Source: Cyanobacteria bacterium M5B4 (lineage in GTDB: Bacteria > Cyanobacteriota > Cyanobacteriia > Pseudanabaenales > Pseudanabaenaceae). From it: 60,014 nt of DNA. The notes beneath the pieces were generated by a model. It saw only the letters and a list, made by a program, of their open reading frames with translations. It ran no database searches and was not told the origin of the DNA. Shown piece after piece: positions 41,041 through 50,228 of the stretch; within the stretch, counting starts at the first letter, position 1, and each line of letters starts with the position of its first letter. Location: NCBI GenBank assembly GCA_002861535.1, contig PHFO01000002.1, positions 1 through 60,014 on the forward strand, read 5' to 3'. A program made the translations under genes and the position numbers.

Positions 41041-41495
41041 ATACCTAGCTTCCTTTGAATTGGTTCCAAAATCGATCGGATGCCGTGGAGTTCTTCCGTA
41101 ATTTGATCGAACTTGACATCTTGTTGTGTAAACTTACGATCGTTAGCATCGAGTCTTTCCATCATCTGGTTAAACTTGACATCATTAGCATCAAGTCTTT
41201 CAAACACTTGATCAAATTTGGCGTTAAACTCGTCTACCACATTACGCAGACTTTCGAGGTTAAAGCCACTCATAAATTTCTCGATCGGGAGTTTGATCTG
41301 ACCTCCTTGGGCATCTAAACGATCGTTAATGCGTTTCATCTCAGCGTCATGTTTTTCTTGATTCTCCATAACTTGCTTGAGAATGCCAGTAAGGAGAACC
41401 ATGTTATCATCTAACTTAGTTTGAGATTTGACTAAGCCGTTAATTAAAATGTCATGGTTGTTGAGACGGGCACTAAATAATGAGTCTTCCATCAC
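41037..41495 (-). CDS. coiled-coil protein in the chemosensory operon
   Basis: 152 residues, strongly helical, with degenerate repeats FERLDANDVKFNQ, MERLDANDRKFTQQDVKFDQ, typical of small cyanobacterial coiled-coil proteins (DUF-type) that often go with restriction or signalling genes. No catalytic motif. It is coupled to cheW by ATGA and follows the response regulator by six bases, so it is a genuine operon member. Function unknown; oligomeric scaffold is inference. Confidence 0.75.
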   Translation of the reverse strand: MMEDSLFSARLNNHDILINGLVKSQTKLDDNMVLLTGILKQVMENQEKHDAEMKRINDRLDAQGGQIKLPIEKFMSGFNLESLRNVVDEFNAKFDQVFERLDANDVKFNQMMERLDANDRKFTQQDVKFDQITEELHGIRSILEPIQRKLGI

Positions 41496-41501
41496 CTATT
41501 C

Positions 41502-41867
41502 CTAGAGGTTAAGAGCTTGTTTGACCGTAGTGACTAATAATTCCGGCTCTACGGGCTTGGTCAAATAGGAGGTTGCTCCGCCCATACGTCCCCAGGTTTT
41601 GTCTACCTCTGTACTTTTCGTAGAACAGATGACAATGGGTATGTCAGCAGTCTGGGGGTCATTCTTGATTTTACGACAAAATTCAAAGCCGCTTTTACCA
41701 GGAAGAATTACATCTAACACAATTAAGTCGGGACGATTGGAGGTCAATTCTTGTTCTGCCTCTTCACTAGAACTGACCGATCGGACGCTGAAACCAGCAT
41801 TTGTGAGATAAAGGTTAATTTTTTCTCTCTCGGTCAGGCTATCTTCGACGACTAAAATTTTACGCAT
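41502..41867 (-). CDS. single-domain response regulator (PixH/PtxB/PilH-like)
   Basis: 121 residues, a stand-alone receiver: ILVVEDSLTEREKI, phospho-acceptor in LIVLDVILPGKSGFEF, T/S in ICSTKST and lysine in YLTKPVEP. First gene of the chemosensory operon, as pixH/ptxB are. The frame is open to 41939, but the ATG at 41867 gives the family start. The target is probably the pilus machinery if this is a phototaxis system. Confidence 0.9.
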   Translation of the reverse strand: MRKILVVEDSLTEREKINLYLTNAGFSVRSVSSSEEAEQELTSNRPDLIVLDVILPGKSGFEFCRKIKNDPQTADIPIVICSTKSTEVDKTWGRMGGATSYLTKPVEPELLVTTVKQALNL

Positions 41868-42025
41868 ACTGCTAACATAAGTTCTATCTAAAATATAGTC
41901 TACCACTGCCCAGAGAAAACCCTTGTCAAAGTTTGACATTTTTGTTTTTATTTACACTTCTGTCTCTTAATCGGCATCTTGATGGTCTAGGAGTCTGCTG
42001 CCAAGCCCCCTTATTTTGGTTCAGT

Positions 42026-42094
42026 CAGGATTTACACTGAGGAAAAATTCCCCTTCTCCCTTTTAGGGAGAGGGTTTCAGAAAAAGCAACGTAG
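42026..42094 (-). repeat. MITE-like element, internally deleted copy
   Basis: About 69 bp: CAGGATTTACAC at one end, GAGGAAAAATTCCCCTTCTCCC, GGGAGAGGGTTTCAGAAAAAGCAACG at the other. It is in reverse orientation to the 1158 copy and lies in the space between maf and the chemosensory operon. Confidence 0.65.
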
Positions 42095-42140
42095 CAGATT
42101 AGGCGCTCGGGGTGCAGAATTGTTTTACTACGTCATCGCT

Positions 42141-42758
42141 TCACCTTAAATAGACCTTCCGATCGGGGGAGAAACTGAGGCTGTAACCCAATTCCCTCAG
42201 CATTTGGCGCAAAAGGGGCAAACTCAAGCCCAATACGTTACTAGGGCAACCCTCAACCCGATCGATTAACAGACCGCCCAGACCCTCCAGGGTAAAGCAC
42301 CCGGCGCAGTTTAGCGGTTCTTTGGTGTGGATGTATTCTTCAATTTCCCGATCGGTGGCATTGACGAAGTAAATCGTACTACGGCGCGCCCGCACTAAGG
42401 TTCTATTGTGTTTTACATCTATTAAGCAGTGTCCTGTGACCAGTTCCCCCTTGCCGCCCCGCATCTGCTCCCACATCTTGAGGGCATTGGGGATGGTTTC
42501 CGGTTTGCCGTAGATGCCGGAATTGAGCACCATCACAGAATCACAGCCCAAGACTAGGGCGGCTTGTCCCTGAAATCTGGGCGCGATGGTTTCTGCCTTG
42601 CCCTTGGCTAGCTGTGTGACTAGAGTTTCCGGATCGTCGGATTTTATTTGGTCTTCATCAAAATTGCTTGCCCACACGATCGGTTCTATGCCTGCCTGAC
42701 GTAAAATCTGGCGGCGCGAAGGCGAGGCGGAAGCTAAAACTAGAAAGGCGCGACTCAA
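42141..42758 (-). CDS. maf: Maf-type nucleotide pyrophosphatase
   Basis: 205 residues. Seen: LASASPSRRQILRQAGI at the start (phosphate loop), LGCDSVMVL in the middle, and the C-terminal EGCPSNVLGLSLPLL. Maf proteins hydrolyse nucleoside triphosphates, often modified ones, to keep them out of RNA/DNA; bacterial homologues also affect septum formation. Its ATG overlaps the stop of the E2 gene (ATGA), an arrangement likely to couple them. Confidence 0.93.
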   Translation of the reverse strand: MSRAFLVLASASPSRRQILRQAGIEPIVWASNFDEDQIKSDDPETLVTQLAKGKAETIAPRFQGQAALVLGCDSVMVLNSGIYGKPETIPNALKMWEQMRGGKGELVTGHCLIDVKHNRTLVRARRSTIYFVNATDREIEEYIHTKEPLNCAGCFTLEGLGGLLIDRVEGCPSNVLGLSLPLLRQMLRELGYSLSFSPDRKVYLR

Positions 42759-43980
42759 AGGGTTAATTGCTCCCCATGATTTTCTAAAAGGTCGGCTAAG
42801 TCTTTGAGGAATTGGGCAGCCTGGGCACCGTAGATGGTGCGATGATCGGCGGTAAGATTGACTTCCATCTGGGTTTTCACCATAATTGCCCCCTCAGAAG
42901 TCGCTACTACCCTGGGTTGAGCGGCTCCTACAGCCAAAATTGCCCCTGTACCAGGGGGTAAAATCGCGTCAAACCGATCGACTCCAAACATCCCCAAGTT
43001 GGAGATGGTAAAGGTGCCCGTGGTGTATTCCTGGGGTTGGAGTTGTTTATTGCGCGCCCGCTCTACTAAGGATTGCCACTGCCTGCCCAAAGAATAGATG
43101 TCGGTGCGATCGGCGTTGGTCAATACCGGCGTAATTAAGCCCCCATCTTCCATCGCTACTGCTACGGCAATGTTAATCTCGCCCCGATAGGCAATGCCCC
43201 GATCGGTGTAGTAGGCGTTAATGATGGGGTGTTTTTGCAGGGTCAGAGCTACTGCCTTGGAGAGGAGGACAGTCATACTTACTCCCTTGGCTTTCACCTG
43301 TTTGTAAAGCTGATCGAGGCTAGTGGTAGTAATGGTGTAGCCTACATGAAAGACCGGTACAGTGAGGCTGGCATTCATATTTTTACCACTGCTTGCTGAA
43401 GAGTGGTGAGGGGCTGGACTGTTCCCTGATCGGCAGGGGCAACTTGAGGAGGAGCCACTGCCACCTTGGCAGAGACCTCTACAGGAGCAGTCACTGTCGT
43501 TTTGAGCAGGACATCTGCGGCGGTAATTCTGCCATTGGGTCCTGTACCCACGATCGTGGTCAAATCAATACCCTGCTCCTTTGCTAAGCGTTTTGCCCTG
43601 GGGGATGCCACTAGGCGATTAGCAGAACTACGATCGGTAACCGCCTCAGAGCCATTGCTCATCACTTCTTGCTTTAGAACCTCTGGTTCGGGTTGAGCCT
43701 GCTTGGCTTGGGCGGCAGCCGGCACTGCCTTCAACTCCGCTTCTGTTTCTGCCACATAGGCGAGGACGGCACCAACGGGAGCGCTACTGCCGGCGGGGAC
43801 TAAAATTTCCCCTAGATAGCCTTCATAGAAACTTTCTACATCCATATCCGCCTTGTCTGACTCGACAACCAAGACTGTTTCGCCTTTGCTGACTTTGTCC
43901 CCTGGGGACTTGAGCCAAGCAGTGATTTTTCCTTCCGTCATGGTGGAACTGAGGGCGGGCATGAAGACTTCGTGGATCAT
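42755..43980 (-). CDS. pdhC: dihydrolipoamide acetyltransferase (PDH E2; one frameshift)
   Basis: E2 core of the pyruvate dehydrogenase complex, moving acetyl groups to CoA. N-terminal lipoyl domain with the lipoylated lysine in VESDKADMDVESF, an alanine/proline linker, a peripheral subunit-binding domain (ASPRAKRLAKEQGIDLTTI..GPNGRITAADV), then the catalytic domain ending LTADHRTIYGAQAAQFL (His-Arg active site). The frame breaks at a T5 tract (43380-43384; A5 on the coding strand): one base restores ..LQQAVVKNMNASLTVPVFH. A one-base sequencing loss is likely. About 408 residues when joined. Confidence 0.9.
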
Positions 43981-44057
43981 GGAGGCAATTTTCTAGTACC
44001 GTCCTATCATACCCCAGATTGGTTGGTTTATCATAGATTCAGTTTACCTAATCCCCT

Positions 44058-44705
44058 ATGATTCTTACGGAAAACCAACGCACTAAGTTGGATGAAAGTG
44101 ATGACACTTTGTTTTATCTTTCCCCTCGTTTTGTTACCCATGTTGATCAGGGTTTTGTGCGCCAGTTGACCAATCTCTACCGTCAGCGCCTACGCTCTGA
44201 TATGGTAATTCTCGATTTAATGAGTAGTTGGGTATCCCATTTGCCAGAAGAAGTGTCTTACAAAAGAGTAGAAGGACATGGCTTAAATGCGGAAGAGTTG
44301 GCACAAAACCCTCGTCTCGATCGTTTTTTTGTGCAAAACCTCAACCAAAATCAGCACCTCCCCTACGAAGATAATACCTTTGATGCGGTGTTAAACACGG
44401 TGTCTGTCCAGTATCTCCAGTATCCTGAAGCTGTCTTTCAAGAAATTGCGCGTATCCTCAAACCTTCTGGTATTGCTATTTTTAGTTTTTCTAATCGGAT
44501 GTTCTTTCAAAAAGCTGTACAGGCATGGCGGGATGGTTCGGAACTCGATCGGGTGGCTTTAGTGAAGAGTTATTTCGCTGACAGTGGCAAATTTACGCCG
44601 GCGGAAGTTATTGCCCAGCGCCGTTGGCTGGGTGATCCTTTTTATGCTGTGATTGCCAGTAAAAAGGCTGACGCTCATGGGGAATCCGCAAGGGTAGGCT
44701 TGTAG
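44058..44705 (+). CDS. class I SAM-dependent methyltransferase
   Basis: 215 residues. A methyltransferase type 11 pattern: ILDLMSSWVSHLP (motif I variant), LPYEDNTFDAVLNTVSVQYL and EIARILKPSGIAIFSFSNRMF. Motif I is D-L-M-S-S-W in place of the usual D-x-G-x-G-x-G, as in a cyanobacterial/plant group of unknown substrate. The start MILTENQRTKLDESDDTLFY fits that group. It stands alone. Confidence 0.8.
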   Translation: MILTENQRTKLDESDDTLFYLSPRFVTHVDQGFVRQLTNLYRQRLRSDMVILDLMSSWVSHLPEEVSYKRVEGHGLNAEELAQNPRLDRFFVQNLNQNQHLPYEDNTFDAVLNTVSVQYLQYPEAVFQEIARILKPSGIAIFSFSNRMFFQKAVQAWRDGSELDRVALVKSYFADSGKFTPAEVIAQRRWLGDPFYAVIASKKADAHGESARVGL

Positions 44706-44773
44706 CTTAGTAAACGCTTCCCTCATCTCTCAATGCGTTCTGTCAACAACTTGAGTTCAATACTTCTGGAAAT

Positions 44774-44827
44774 CAGGACTTACGTTCACCCTAGCCCTCT
44801 CCCCAAAAGGGAGAGTTAGCGTAAGTC
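44774..44827 (+). repeat. MITE-like element, short copy
   Basis: 54 bp: CAGGACTTACGTT at the left, CCCTCTCCCC and GGGAGAG in the body, GCGTAAGTC at the right. Most of the body is deleted. It ends two bases from the stop codon of the AEC transporter, so the gene terminus abuts the element. Confidence 0.75.
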
Positions 44828-44829
44828 TT

Positions 44830-45723
44830 TTACAGTAACAACCATAGGGGCAAAGTGAACATCAGTAGGATAGAACCCAAGGACAAAGCTGTTACAGCTA
44901 ACTCCCGATCGAGGGCATAAACTTCGGCTAAGACAACGGTGGCAAAGGCGGGGGGCATTGCCATCTGGAGCAACAAAATCCGGCGGGGCATTGTTTCTAA
45001 GCCCATAAAACTCGAAAGAATAGCAAAAATCAGGGGCACGATCGTCATTTTGATCAACACACTGCCCCATGCCCTGCCCAGGTAGGAAAAACTTTTGACC
45101 CCGCTCAAACGCATCCCAATCAGCACCAAGGAAAACCAGACCATGCCCCATCCCACTGTTTTTAGGGGCAGGATCACCACCCCAGGCAAAGACCACCAGC
45201 GCAGCATTAAGCCCAGTCCTAAGCTCCACAGGGCAGGATTTTGCAGTAACTCCCGCCACCAGGGGTAGGACTGTCTTGCCCCATACCGAGAAGCAATCAC
45301 CACTCCCAAACCAAAGGAACCCAGGAGTGTCCCCAGTAAATCGTAGAACAACGCCCAGGGGAAATAGGTTTCCCCTCCGATCGCTAATGCCACCGGATAG
45401 CCGATATAGCCTGTGTTGCCCACCATAGAAGCCAACAAAAAGCACCCCTTACTTTCCCCTTGCCAATCCCGCCCCCTAATACTCAGCCAGGCAATTCCTC
45501 CGCCCAGAAGGATGCCAGCCCAGGCAACGATCGGGGCAATCCACACCGTACTACTTAAATTTGCCTGTTGTAAAAAAGCCACAATGCTAATAGGAATTCC
45601 CAAATAGTAGAGAAACTGACCAATTTTTAAGGGCACAGAAGGGGGTAAATAACGTCCCAAAATAACACCGATTAAAACAACACCAATTAGGGGTGGATAT
45701 AAGCGAGAAATAGTATCTAACAA
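44830..45723 (-). CDS. AEC-family transporter
   Basis: 297 residues, about ten hydrophobic segments, auxin efflux carrier family of bile-acid-fold transporters. Conserved features: GNTGYIGYPVALAIGG in the middle and QMAMPPAFATVVLAEVYALD near the end. Substrates of bacterial members are small organic anions and cannot be assigned. The stop lies two bases from a short repeat element. Confidence 0.85.
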   Translation of the reverse strand: MLDTISRLYPPLIGVVLIGVILGRYLPPSVPLKIGQFLYYLGIPISIVAFLQQANLSSTVWIAPIVAWAGILLGGGIAWLSIRGRDWQGESKGCFLLASMVGNTGYIGYPVALAIGGETYFPWALFYDLLGTLLGSFGLGVVIASRYGARQSYPWWRELLQNPALWSLGLGLMLRWWSLPGVVILPLKTVGWGMVWFSLVLIGMRLSGVKSFSYLGRAWGSVLIKMTIVPLIFAILSSFMGLETMPRRILLLQMAMPPAFATVVLAEVYALDRELAVTALSLGSILLMFTLPLWLLL

Positions 45724-45805
45724 GACATCTTTTACCTAAAGTTTTACCCGATCGGCATCGTATTGTACTCTCTAACCTGGATTTAGTATCATTAGAAAAA
45801 TTTAC

Positions 45806-46978
45806 CTAGCTAATGGTAGGAGCAGGCAAATCAAAGGGTAATTCTTGATTGATAGCATCTATTTCTTTAACCTCATAGAGATTATATTCCTTCATGTAGG
45901 GCAAAATAATTCTATTTAAGACTGGATGATAAAATCGATGCAAACTGTAGTTCGGGGTAGCAGGAAATCCCCTGCGTTTTTTGTGACCGCCCCCCGCCCC
46001 TGGATCAAAGGTCTTGATGCCATTGTTGATGCCCCACTCGATCGGTTTATAGTAACAAGTTTCAAAATGCAGGCAATCGATCTCCTCAAAACAGCCCCAG
46101 TATCTGCCATAGAGTTGGTCATTTTTCCGAATACAAAAAGACATGGCTACGGGTTTTTTACCCTCCTCTCTTTCTGCAGCAAAAAATACGACTCGATCGC
46201 GGAAACAGCTATACAAACTCTCAAAAAACTTCCTGGTTAAATACTTACTACCCCACCAGCCAAACTTATCACAGTGGTCACTATAAAATTCGTACATCAA
46301 ACTAAACATAAAATGGGGAATTGCCTCTCCTGTATAGGGAACGACCTTAATGTTTCCGTTAGCTACTGCCTTCCGTTCCCGCTTGATATTGCGTCTTTGA
46401 TTGGCATTAAAGCTCTGCAAAAACTGATCGAAATCACGGAAATCTTGATTAGTCCAGATAAAACTATGGTGCATCCACTCGGCAAATCCCCGAGCCTGCA
46501 TCTCCTTTTGCCATTGGGGATCGACGTATAAAAAGTTACAACTAGAAATCCCATTTTTTATACAAAACCGATCGATTTCTTCCACCATCAAATCGATCCC
46601 TGAAGACCGATCGGGGAAATCTTCCCGAAAGATGAATTGGTAGCCCCCTGCTGGCGTAAAGGGGGACATTCCCAACAACTTGGGATAATAGGAAATTCCC
46701 AAACGATGGGATAACTCGGCGAACTGATGATCAAATACAAACTCTCCTTGGCTGTGACCCTTGATGTACAAAGGGGCTATGCCTACTAACTCCTTCCCTT
46801 GCCATAGGGTGAGGTGATGGGGCATCCAGCCCGCCGATCGGGTGGCACTCCCTGAAGCCTCCAAATTATGGAGCCATTCCCACTCAAAAAAAGGAGTGGA
46901 TAGGGGCTTAGTCAGTTCATTCCAGACTGATTCCTCTACTTCTGCCACCCTGGGCAACCACCGACAGTTGTATGCCAT
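45806..46978 (-). CDS. FemAB/GNAT-like protein (peptidogalycan family, DUF482)
   Basis: About 390 residues of the GNAT-fold family annotated as peptidogalycan biosynthesis or DUF482. Seen: FFEWEWLHNLEASGS, the phenylalanine-rich FNANQRRNIKRERKAV, FFAAEREEGKKPVAMSFCIR and FETCYYKPIEWGIN..FDPGAGGGHKKRRGF. The substrate is not established. The ATG at 46978 is chosen because the upstream 28 codons lie partly in a repeat element (47036-47120). It is a single gene. Confidence 0.82.
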   Translation of the reverse strand: MAYNCRWLPRVAEVEESVWNELTKPLSTPFFEWEWLHNLEASGSATRSAGWMPHHLTLWQGKELVGIAPLYIKGHSQGEFVFDHQFAELSHRLGISYYPKLLGMSPFTPAGGYQFIFREDFPDRSSGIDLMVEEIDRFCIKNGISSCNFLYVDPQWQKEMQARGFAEWMHHSFIWTNQDFRDFDQFLQSFNANQRRNIKRERKAVANGNIKVVPYTGEAIPHFMFSLMYEFYSDHCDKFGWWGSKYLTRKFFESLYSCFRDRVVFFAAEREEGKKPVAMSFCIRKNDQLYGRYWGCFEEIDCLHFETCYYKPIEWGINNGIKTFDPGAGGGHKKRRGFPATPNYSLHRFYHPVLNRIILPYMKEYNLYEVKEIDAINQELPFDLPAPTIS

Positions 46979-47035
46979 AAGTAAAATCCGATGCTTGCCC
47001 CATTGTAAACTAAGCGCTTCGATGGCATAGCTATT

Positions 47036-47120
47036 AGGACTTACGCCAAGCAAAATTGCCACAGGGCGGAAGTATCCCCTTCCTTTTTGGGAGGTTTCAG
47101 AAAAAGCAATCTAAGTCCTG
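47036..47120 (-). repeat. MITE-like element, 85-bp copy
   Basis: TAGGACTTACGCC at one end and CTAAGTCCTG at the other, with GCAAAATTGCC and TTTTTGGGAGGTTTCAGAAAAAGCAA in between, matching the reverse complement of the 1158 family with deletions. Confidence 0.75.
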
Positions 47121-47173
47121 AACTATAAAAAACGATGCCCAAACACAGACAATTTGACGATCGAAAGTAGAAT

Positions 47174-47240
47174 AGTCTTACGCAAGGTAAAATTCAGGGG
47201 GCAATTTTGGGGGGTCTCAGAAAACGCCAGGTAAGTCGTG
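47174..47240 (-). repeat. degenerate MITE-like copy
   Basis: AGTCTTACGCAAGGTAAAATTC and GGGTCTCAGAAAACGCC..GTAAGTCGTG resemble the same family with more mismatches, suggesting an older copy adjacent to the 47036 copy. Confidence 0.5.
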
Positions 47241-47353
47241 ATTCCAGCCATGACAGGAAAGAAGAAAGACAGATGTCATTACATTCTGGCGAGGACTACA
47301 TTTAACTTGAGTAAACACGGTAAAATCATCGCAGTAAAACTAGAGTAGATATT

Positions 47354-48097
47354 ATGGCGGATTCCTACCAGGTTGGTAACCGAATAATCAAAGCATCAGA
47401 ACTCATGGACTTGTTGGGGAGATACCAGTTACTTCCCCAATTGGTGCGGGGCATGATCATTGATGATGTCATTGCCGAATATCCCCTCAACGATGAAGAA
47501 CGATCGAATTTTGTGCAACAGTTTTATGAACAAAATAAACTCAGTACCCCAGAGGCAAGGCAGGCTTGGTTAGAATCCCAGGGTATGGATGAAGCCCAAT
47601 TAAGTGCTCTGATCGAACGCCCGGCAAGGTTAGAAAAGTTTAAGCAGGGGGTATTTGGGAAGAAGGTAGAGGCTTATTTCTTGACCCGTAAGGCGGCTCT
47701 CGATCGGGTGTTGTATTCTTTGATCCGCACCAAGGATTTGGGAATTGCCCAGGAGCTCTATTTTCGCATTAAGGAGGGGGAGCAGTCCTTTGCCGATTTA
47801 GCTAAACAGTTTTCCCAGGGCGGGGAGGCGGCTACAGGGGGCTTGGTGGGACCTTCTCCCCTAACAGCGCCCCATCCTGCCATTGCCCGCACTTTGCAAG
47901 TGAGTCAGCCCGGGCAGTTGTGGCCTCCCGTGCGCCTAGAGGACTGGTATGTGATTGTGCGTTTGGAGAAATTTTTCCCGGCTCAGCTAGATGAATCGAC
48001 CCGCCGCCAGCTAATTGAAGAGATGTTTGAAACATGGATGCGGGAGCAGCTAAAGGCGATGGGTCCTCTGAAAGCACATCTCTTGACGGCATCATGA
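47354..48097 (+). CDS. peptidylprolyl isomerase, PpiC/SurA type
   Basis: 247 residues. A helical N-terminal half (SurA-like) followed by a parvulin-type rotamase domain at about 130-215 with FADLAKQFSQGGEAATGGLVGPSPL, the catalytic-domain signature. No signal peptide is apparent, as in cyanobacterial homologues of this class. Its stop overlaps the start of the ExbB-like gene (ATGA), which suggests function with an envelope complex. Confidence 0.85.
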   Translation: MADSYQVGNRIIKASELMDLLGRYQLLPQLVRGMIIDDVIAEYPLNDEERSNFVQQFYEQNKLSTPEARQAWLESQGMDEAQLSALIERPARLEKFKQGVFGKKVEAYFLTRKAALDRVLYSLIRTKDLGIAQELYFRIKEGEQSFADLAKQFSQGGEAATGGLVGPSPLTAPHPAIARTLQVSQPGQLWPPVRLEDWYVIVRLEKFFPAQLDESTRRQLIEEMFETWMREQLKAMGPLKAHLLTAS

Positions 48098-48735
48098 GGG
48101 AGTTGTTTGTTGCGGGAGGGATCGTCATGTATCCCTTGCTGTTGTTGTCGGTGTTGGCGCTGATGACAATTTTACAACGATCGTGGTTTTGGAGTCAGTT
48201 ACTGGCTAAGGAGGACTTCCACATCCAACAGATTTTGGCGGCGGCGGCGGAGGACTTTGCGGCGGCTAGGGATTTGGCGCAGAAAAATCAAGACCATCCG
48301 GTGGCAAGGTTTCTCTATGAGGCATTAGCTTTGGAACATCCCGACCCGGAGTTATTTCGCCTGGCTCTAGAAAGTGCCGCCGATCGGGAATTGGCGCAGA
48401 TGTTGCGGGGGGAGAAGTTGCTGGAGACGGTGATTGCGATTGCTCCTCTGTTGGGGTTGTTGGGGACAGTGACTGGTTTAATTAGTTCATTTAGCAATAT
48501 CACGATCGGGGATGTTGCCAGCAATATCCAGTCGGGCAATTTGACTAGGGGGATTGCGGAGGCATTGATTTCCACGGCAGCGGGCTTAATTTTGGCGATT
48601 TTTAGTTTGGGCTTCCAGCGCCTATTTTTGGCATGGCACTGGGAGCAGGTAAACATTTTTCGCCGATCGGGAAATACTTTAGAATTGCTTTACCGCCAGC
48701 GCTGGTCGGAGGGCAGGGGGATTGAAAGAACTTGA
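48094..48735 (+). CDS. MotA/TolQ/ExbB-family proton channel protein
   Basis: 213 residues with three membrane segments: near 10-30, and after ETVIAIAPLLGLLGTVTGLISSF (the family signature), then LISTAAGLILAIFSLGF. ExbB/TolQ work with ExbD/TolR to harness proton flow, but no ExbD-like gene is here. The ATG at 48094 is chosen by the ATGA overlap with the PPIase; an upstream frame to 48034 is within that gene. Confidence 0.85.
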   Translation: MRELFVAGGIVMYPLLLLSVLALMTILQRSWFWSQLLAKEDFHIQQILAAAAEDFAAARDLAQKNQDHPVARFLYEALALEHPDPELFRLALESAADRELAQMLRGEKLLETVIAIAPLLGLLGTVTGLISSFSNITIGDVASNIQSGNLTRGIAEALISTAAGLILAIFSLGFQRLFLAWHWEQVNIFRRSGNTLELLYRQRWSEGRGIERT

Positions 48736-50178
48736 CTTCTGGGTGCGTCTGGTTTTGGGGCTGGGGGCGGTTGCCATTGGTGTAGCCCTCCTCGATCGGG
48801 TGGTGCAGTTAGCCCGTATTTCCCCCCTTTTGGCAATTATGGTGACGGGATTGCTGATCCTAGCGGCGGTGATAATTGGGCGGCGCTTCTTCCGAGCGAA
48901 GCCCCCCAAGCCAGAAGTGAAAGAATTTCAGCACAGGGTAGAGGCAGCCCAAGAAAATTTAACGGCGCTGGAGTCCCAACTAGATAAAATCCAAGACCAG
49001 GTAGCCCAGGAGGCACTGCGCTACCATACCACCACTCTACGCCAGACTATGTCCCGCCAAGAACCCCAGTTAGTAGTATTTGGGGTGGGGGCGGCAGGCA
49101 AAACTTCCTTGGTCAATGCCCTTATGGGGCACGATCGGGGCGCGGTGGCCGCGACGATGGGCACGACGGAATTAGGAGTCAAATATCGCCCGGTTAAGTT
49201 GGGAGAATTTACTGTCAGCCTCACCGACTGCCCTGGCATTCTGGAAGCGGGGGCTGTTGGCGCCGATCGGGAGGAATTAGCCCGTAAACTGGCGACTAGG
49301 GCAGACCTCTTGTTATTTGTGATCGATGACGACCTGCGCCAGACTGAATTTCAGTTACTCCAAGAACTGGCTACCCTGGGTAAAAAAATTATCCTCGTTT
49401 TCAACAAAACCGATCGGTTGCCCAAACCCGATCGGGAGCTAATTTGTCAATCAATCCAGCAACGCCTCGCCAGCGCCGGTCTTGCCATCCCCCTCACCGC
49501 CATTGCTGCCCGTCCTCAGGCAGTGGCATTACCCACCGGCGAAACCTACTATCCCCCCCCAAACTCGCCCCCCTCCTGGCAGAACTGACCACAATTTTGG
49601 CGACCCAGACCCCAGACCTCATTGCCGATAACATTTTGCTCCAGTGCCAGAGCCTGACTACAGAAGCCCGATCGGTTCTCAGCCAGCAACGGGAACAACT
49701 GACCCAACAAATTATCGATCGGTATCAATGGATCGTTGCCGGTGCCGTAGTAGCAAACCCCATCCCCCTTGCCGACTTTCTTGCCACCGCTGCCGTGCAT
49801 ACGCAAATGGTCATGGAAATTGCCCAAGTCTATGACTGTCAAATTAGCCGCGAAGATAGTCAAAGTCTGGTCAAATCAATTATTCAAACTTTTACCGCCC
49901 TGGGTATGACCAAAACCGTCTTGCAAATTATGTCCATGACCCTCAATCCCCTGGGAATCCTTGTCAAAACCACGATCGGGGGTCTCACCGCCGCCTATCT
50001 CACGCGCATTGCCGGCAGAAGCTTTCAGGAATATTTTGCCCACCAAGAAAATTGGGGGGACGGGGGCATCAGCAAAGTTGTAGAAAGACAGTTTAACCTA
50101 GCCCAAAAAGAAGAGCTATTACAAACCTTTGTACAGCAGACCCTTAATCACCTCAAAATTAAACCACCGAGCATCTGA
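48722..50178 (+). CDS. membrane GTPase with C-terminal DUF697 (one frameshift)
   Basis: Two N-terminal membrane helices, a short coiled coil, then a G domain: G1 GVGAAGKTSLVNALMG, G3 DCPG (D-C-P-G instead of D-T-P-G), G4 NKTD. The C-terminal half has DUF697-type hydrophobic helices (RYQWIVAGAVVANPIPLADFLATAA) and SFQEYF. The frame breaks at a C8 run (49553-49560), where one C restores YYPPPKLAPLLAELTTIL. The TTG at 48722 overlaps the ExbB-like gene by 14 bases. The family (YcjF/DUF697 GTPases) is implicated in membrane or stress functions; substrate unknown. Confidence 0.8.
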
Positions 50179-50186
50179 TATGATGG

Positions 50187-50197
50187 CGTAAGTCCTG
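50187..50197. repeat. solo terminal repeat of the MITE-like family
   Basis: CGTAAGTCCTG stands alone, nine bases after the GTPase stop, and is the same sequence as the right end of the full copies. Upstream body sequence is not present, so it is a relic or a chance half. Confidence 0.45.
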
Positions 50198-50228
50198 TTG
50201 CTTGTACCAGTCTTGAAGCCTGATAAAA

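Larger units (their letters stand above)
46979..47353. other. intergenic region with two repeat copies
   Basis: Divergent space between the FemAB-like gene and the PPIase gene. It holds two copies of the repeat family (47036-47120 and 47174-47240). The remaining 110 bases upstream of the PPIase gene should contain its promoter; no box pair with good spacing was found. Confidence 0.5.

Noticed and set aside
44816-45445. A 209-codon reverse ORF over the AEC transporter
   Set aside because: It is another frame of the transporter gene, which has the AEC motifs and membrane pattern in its own frame.
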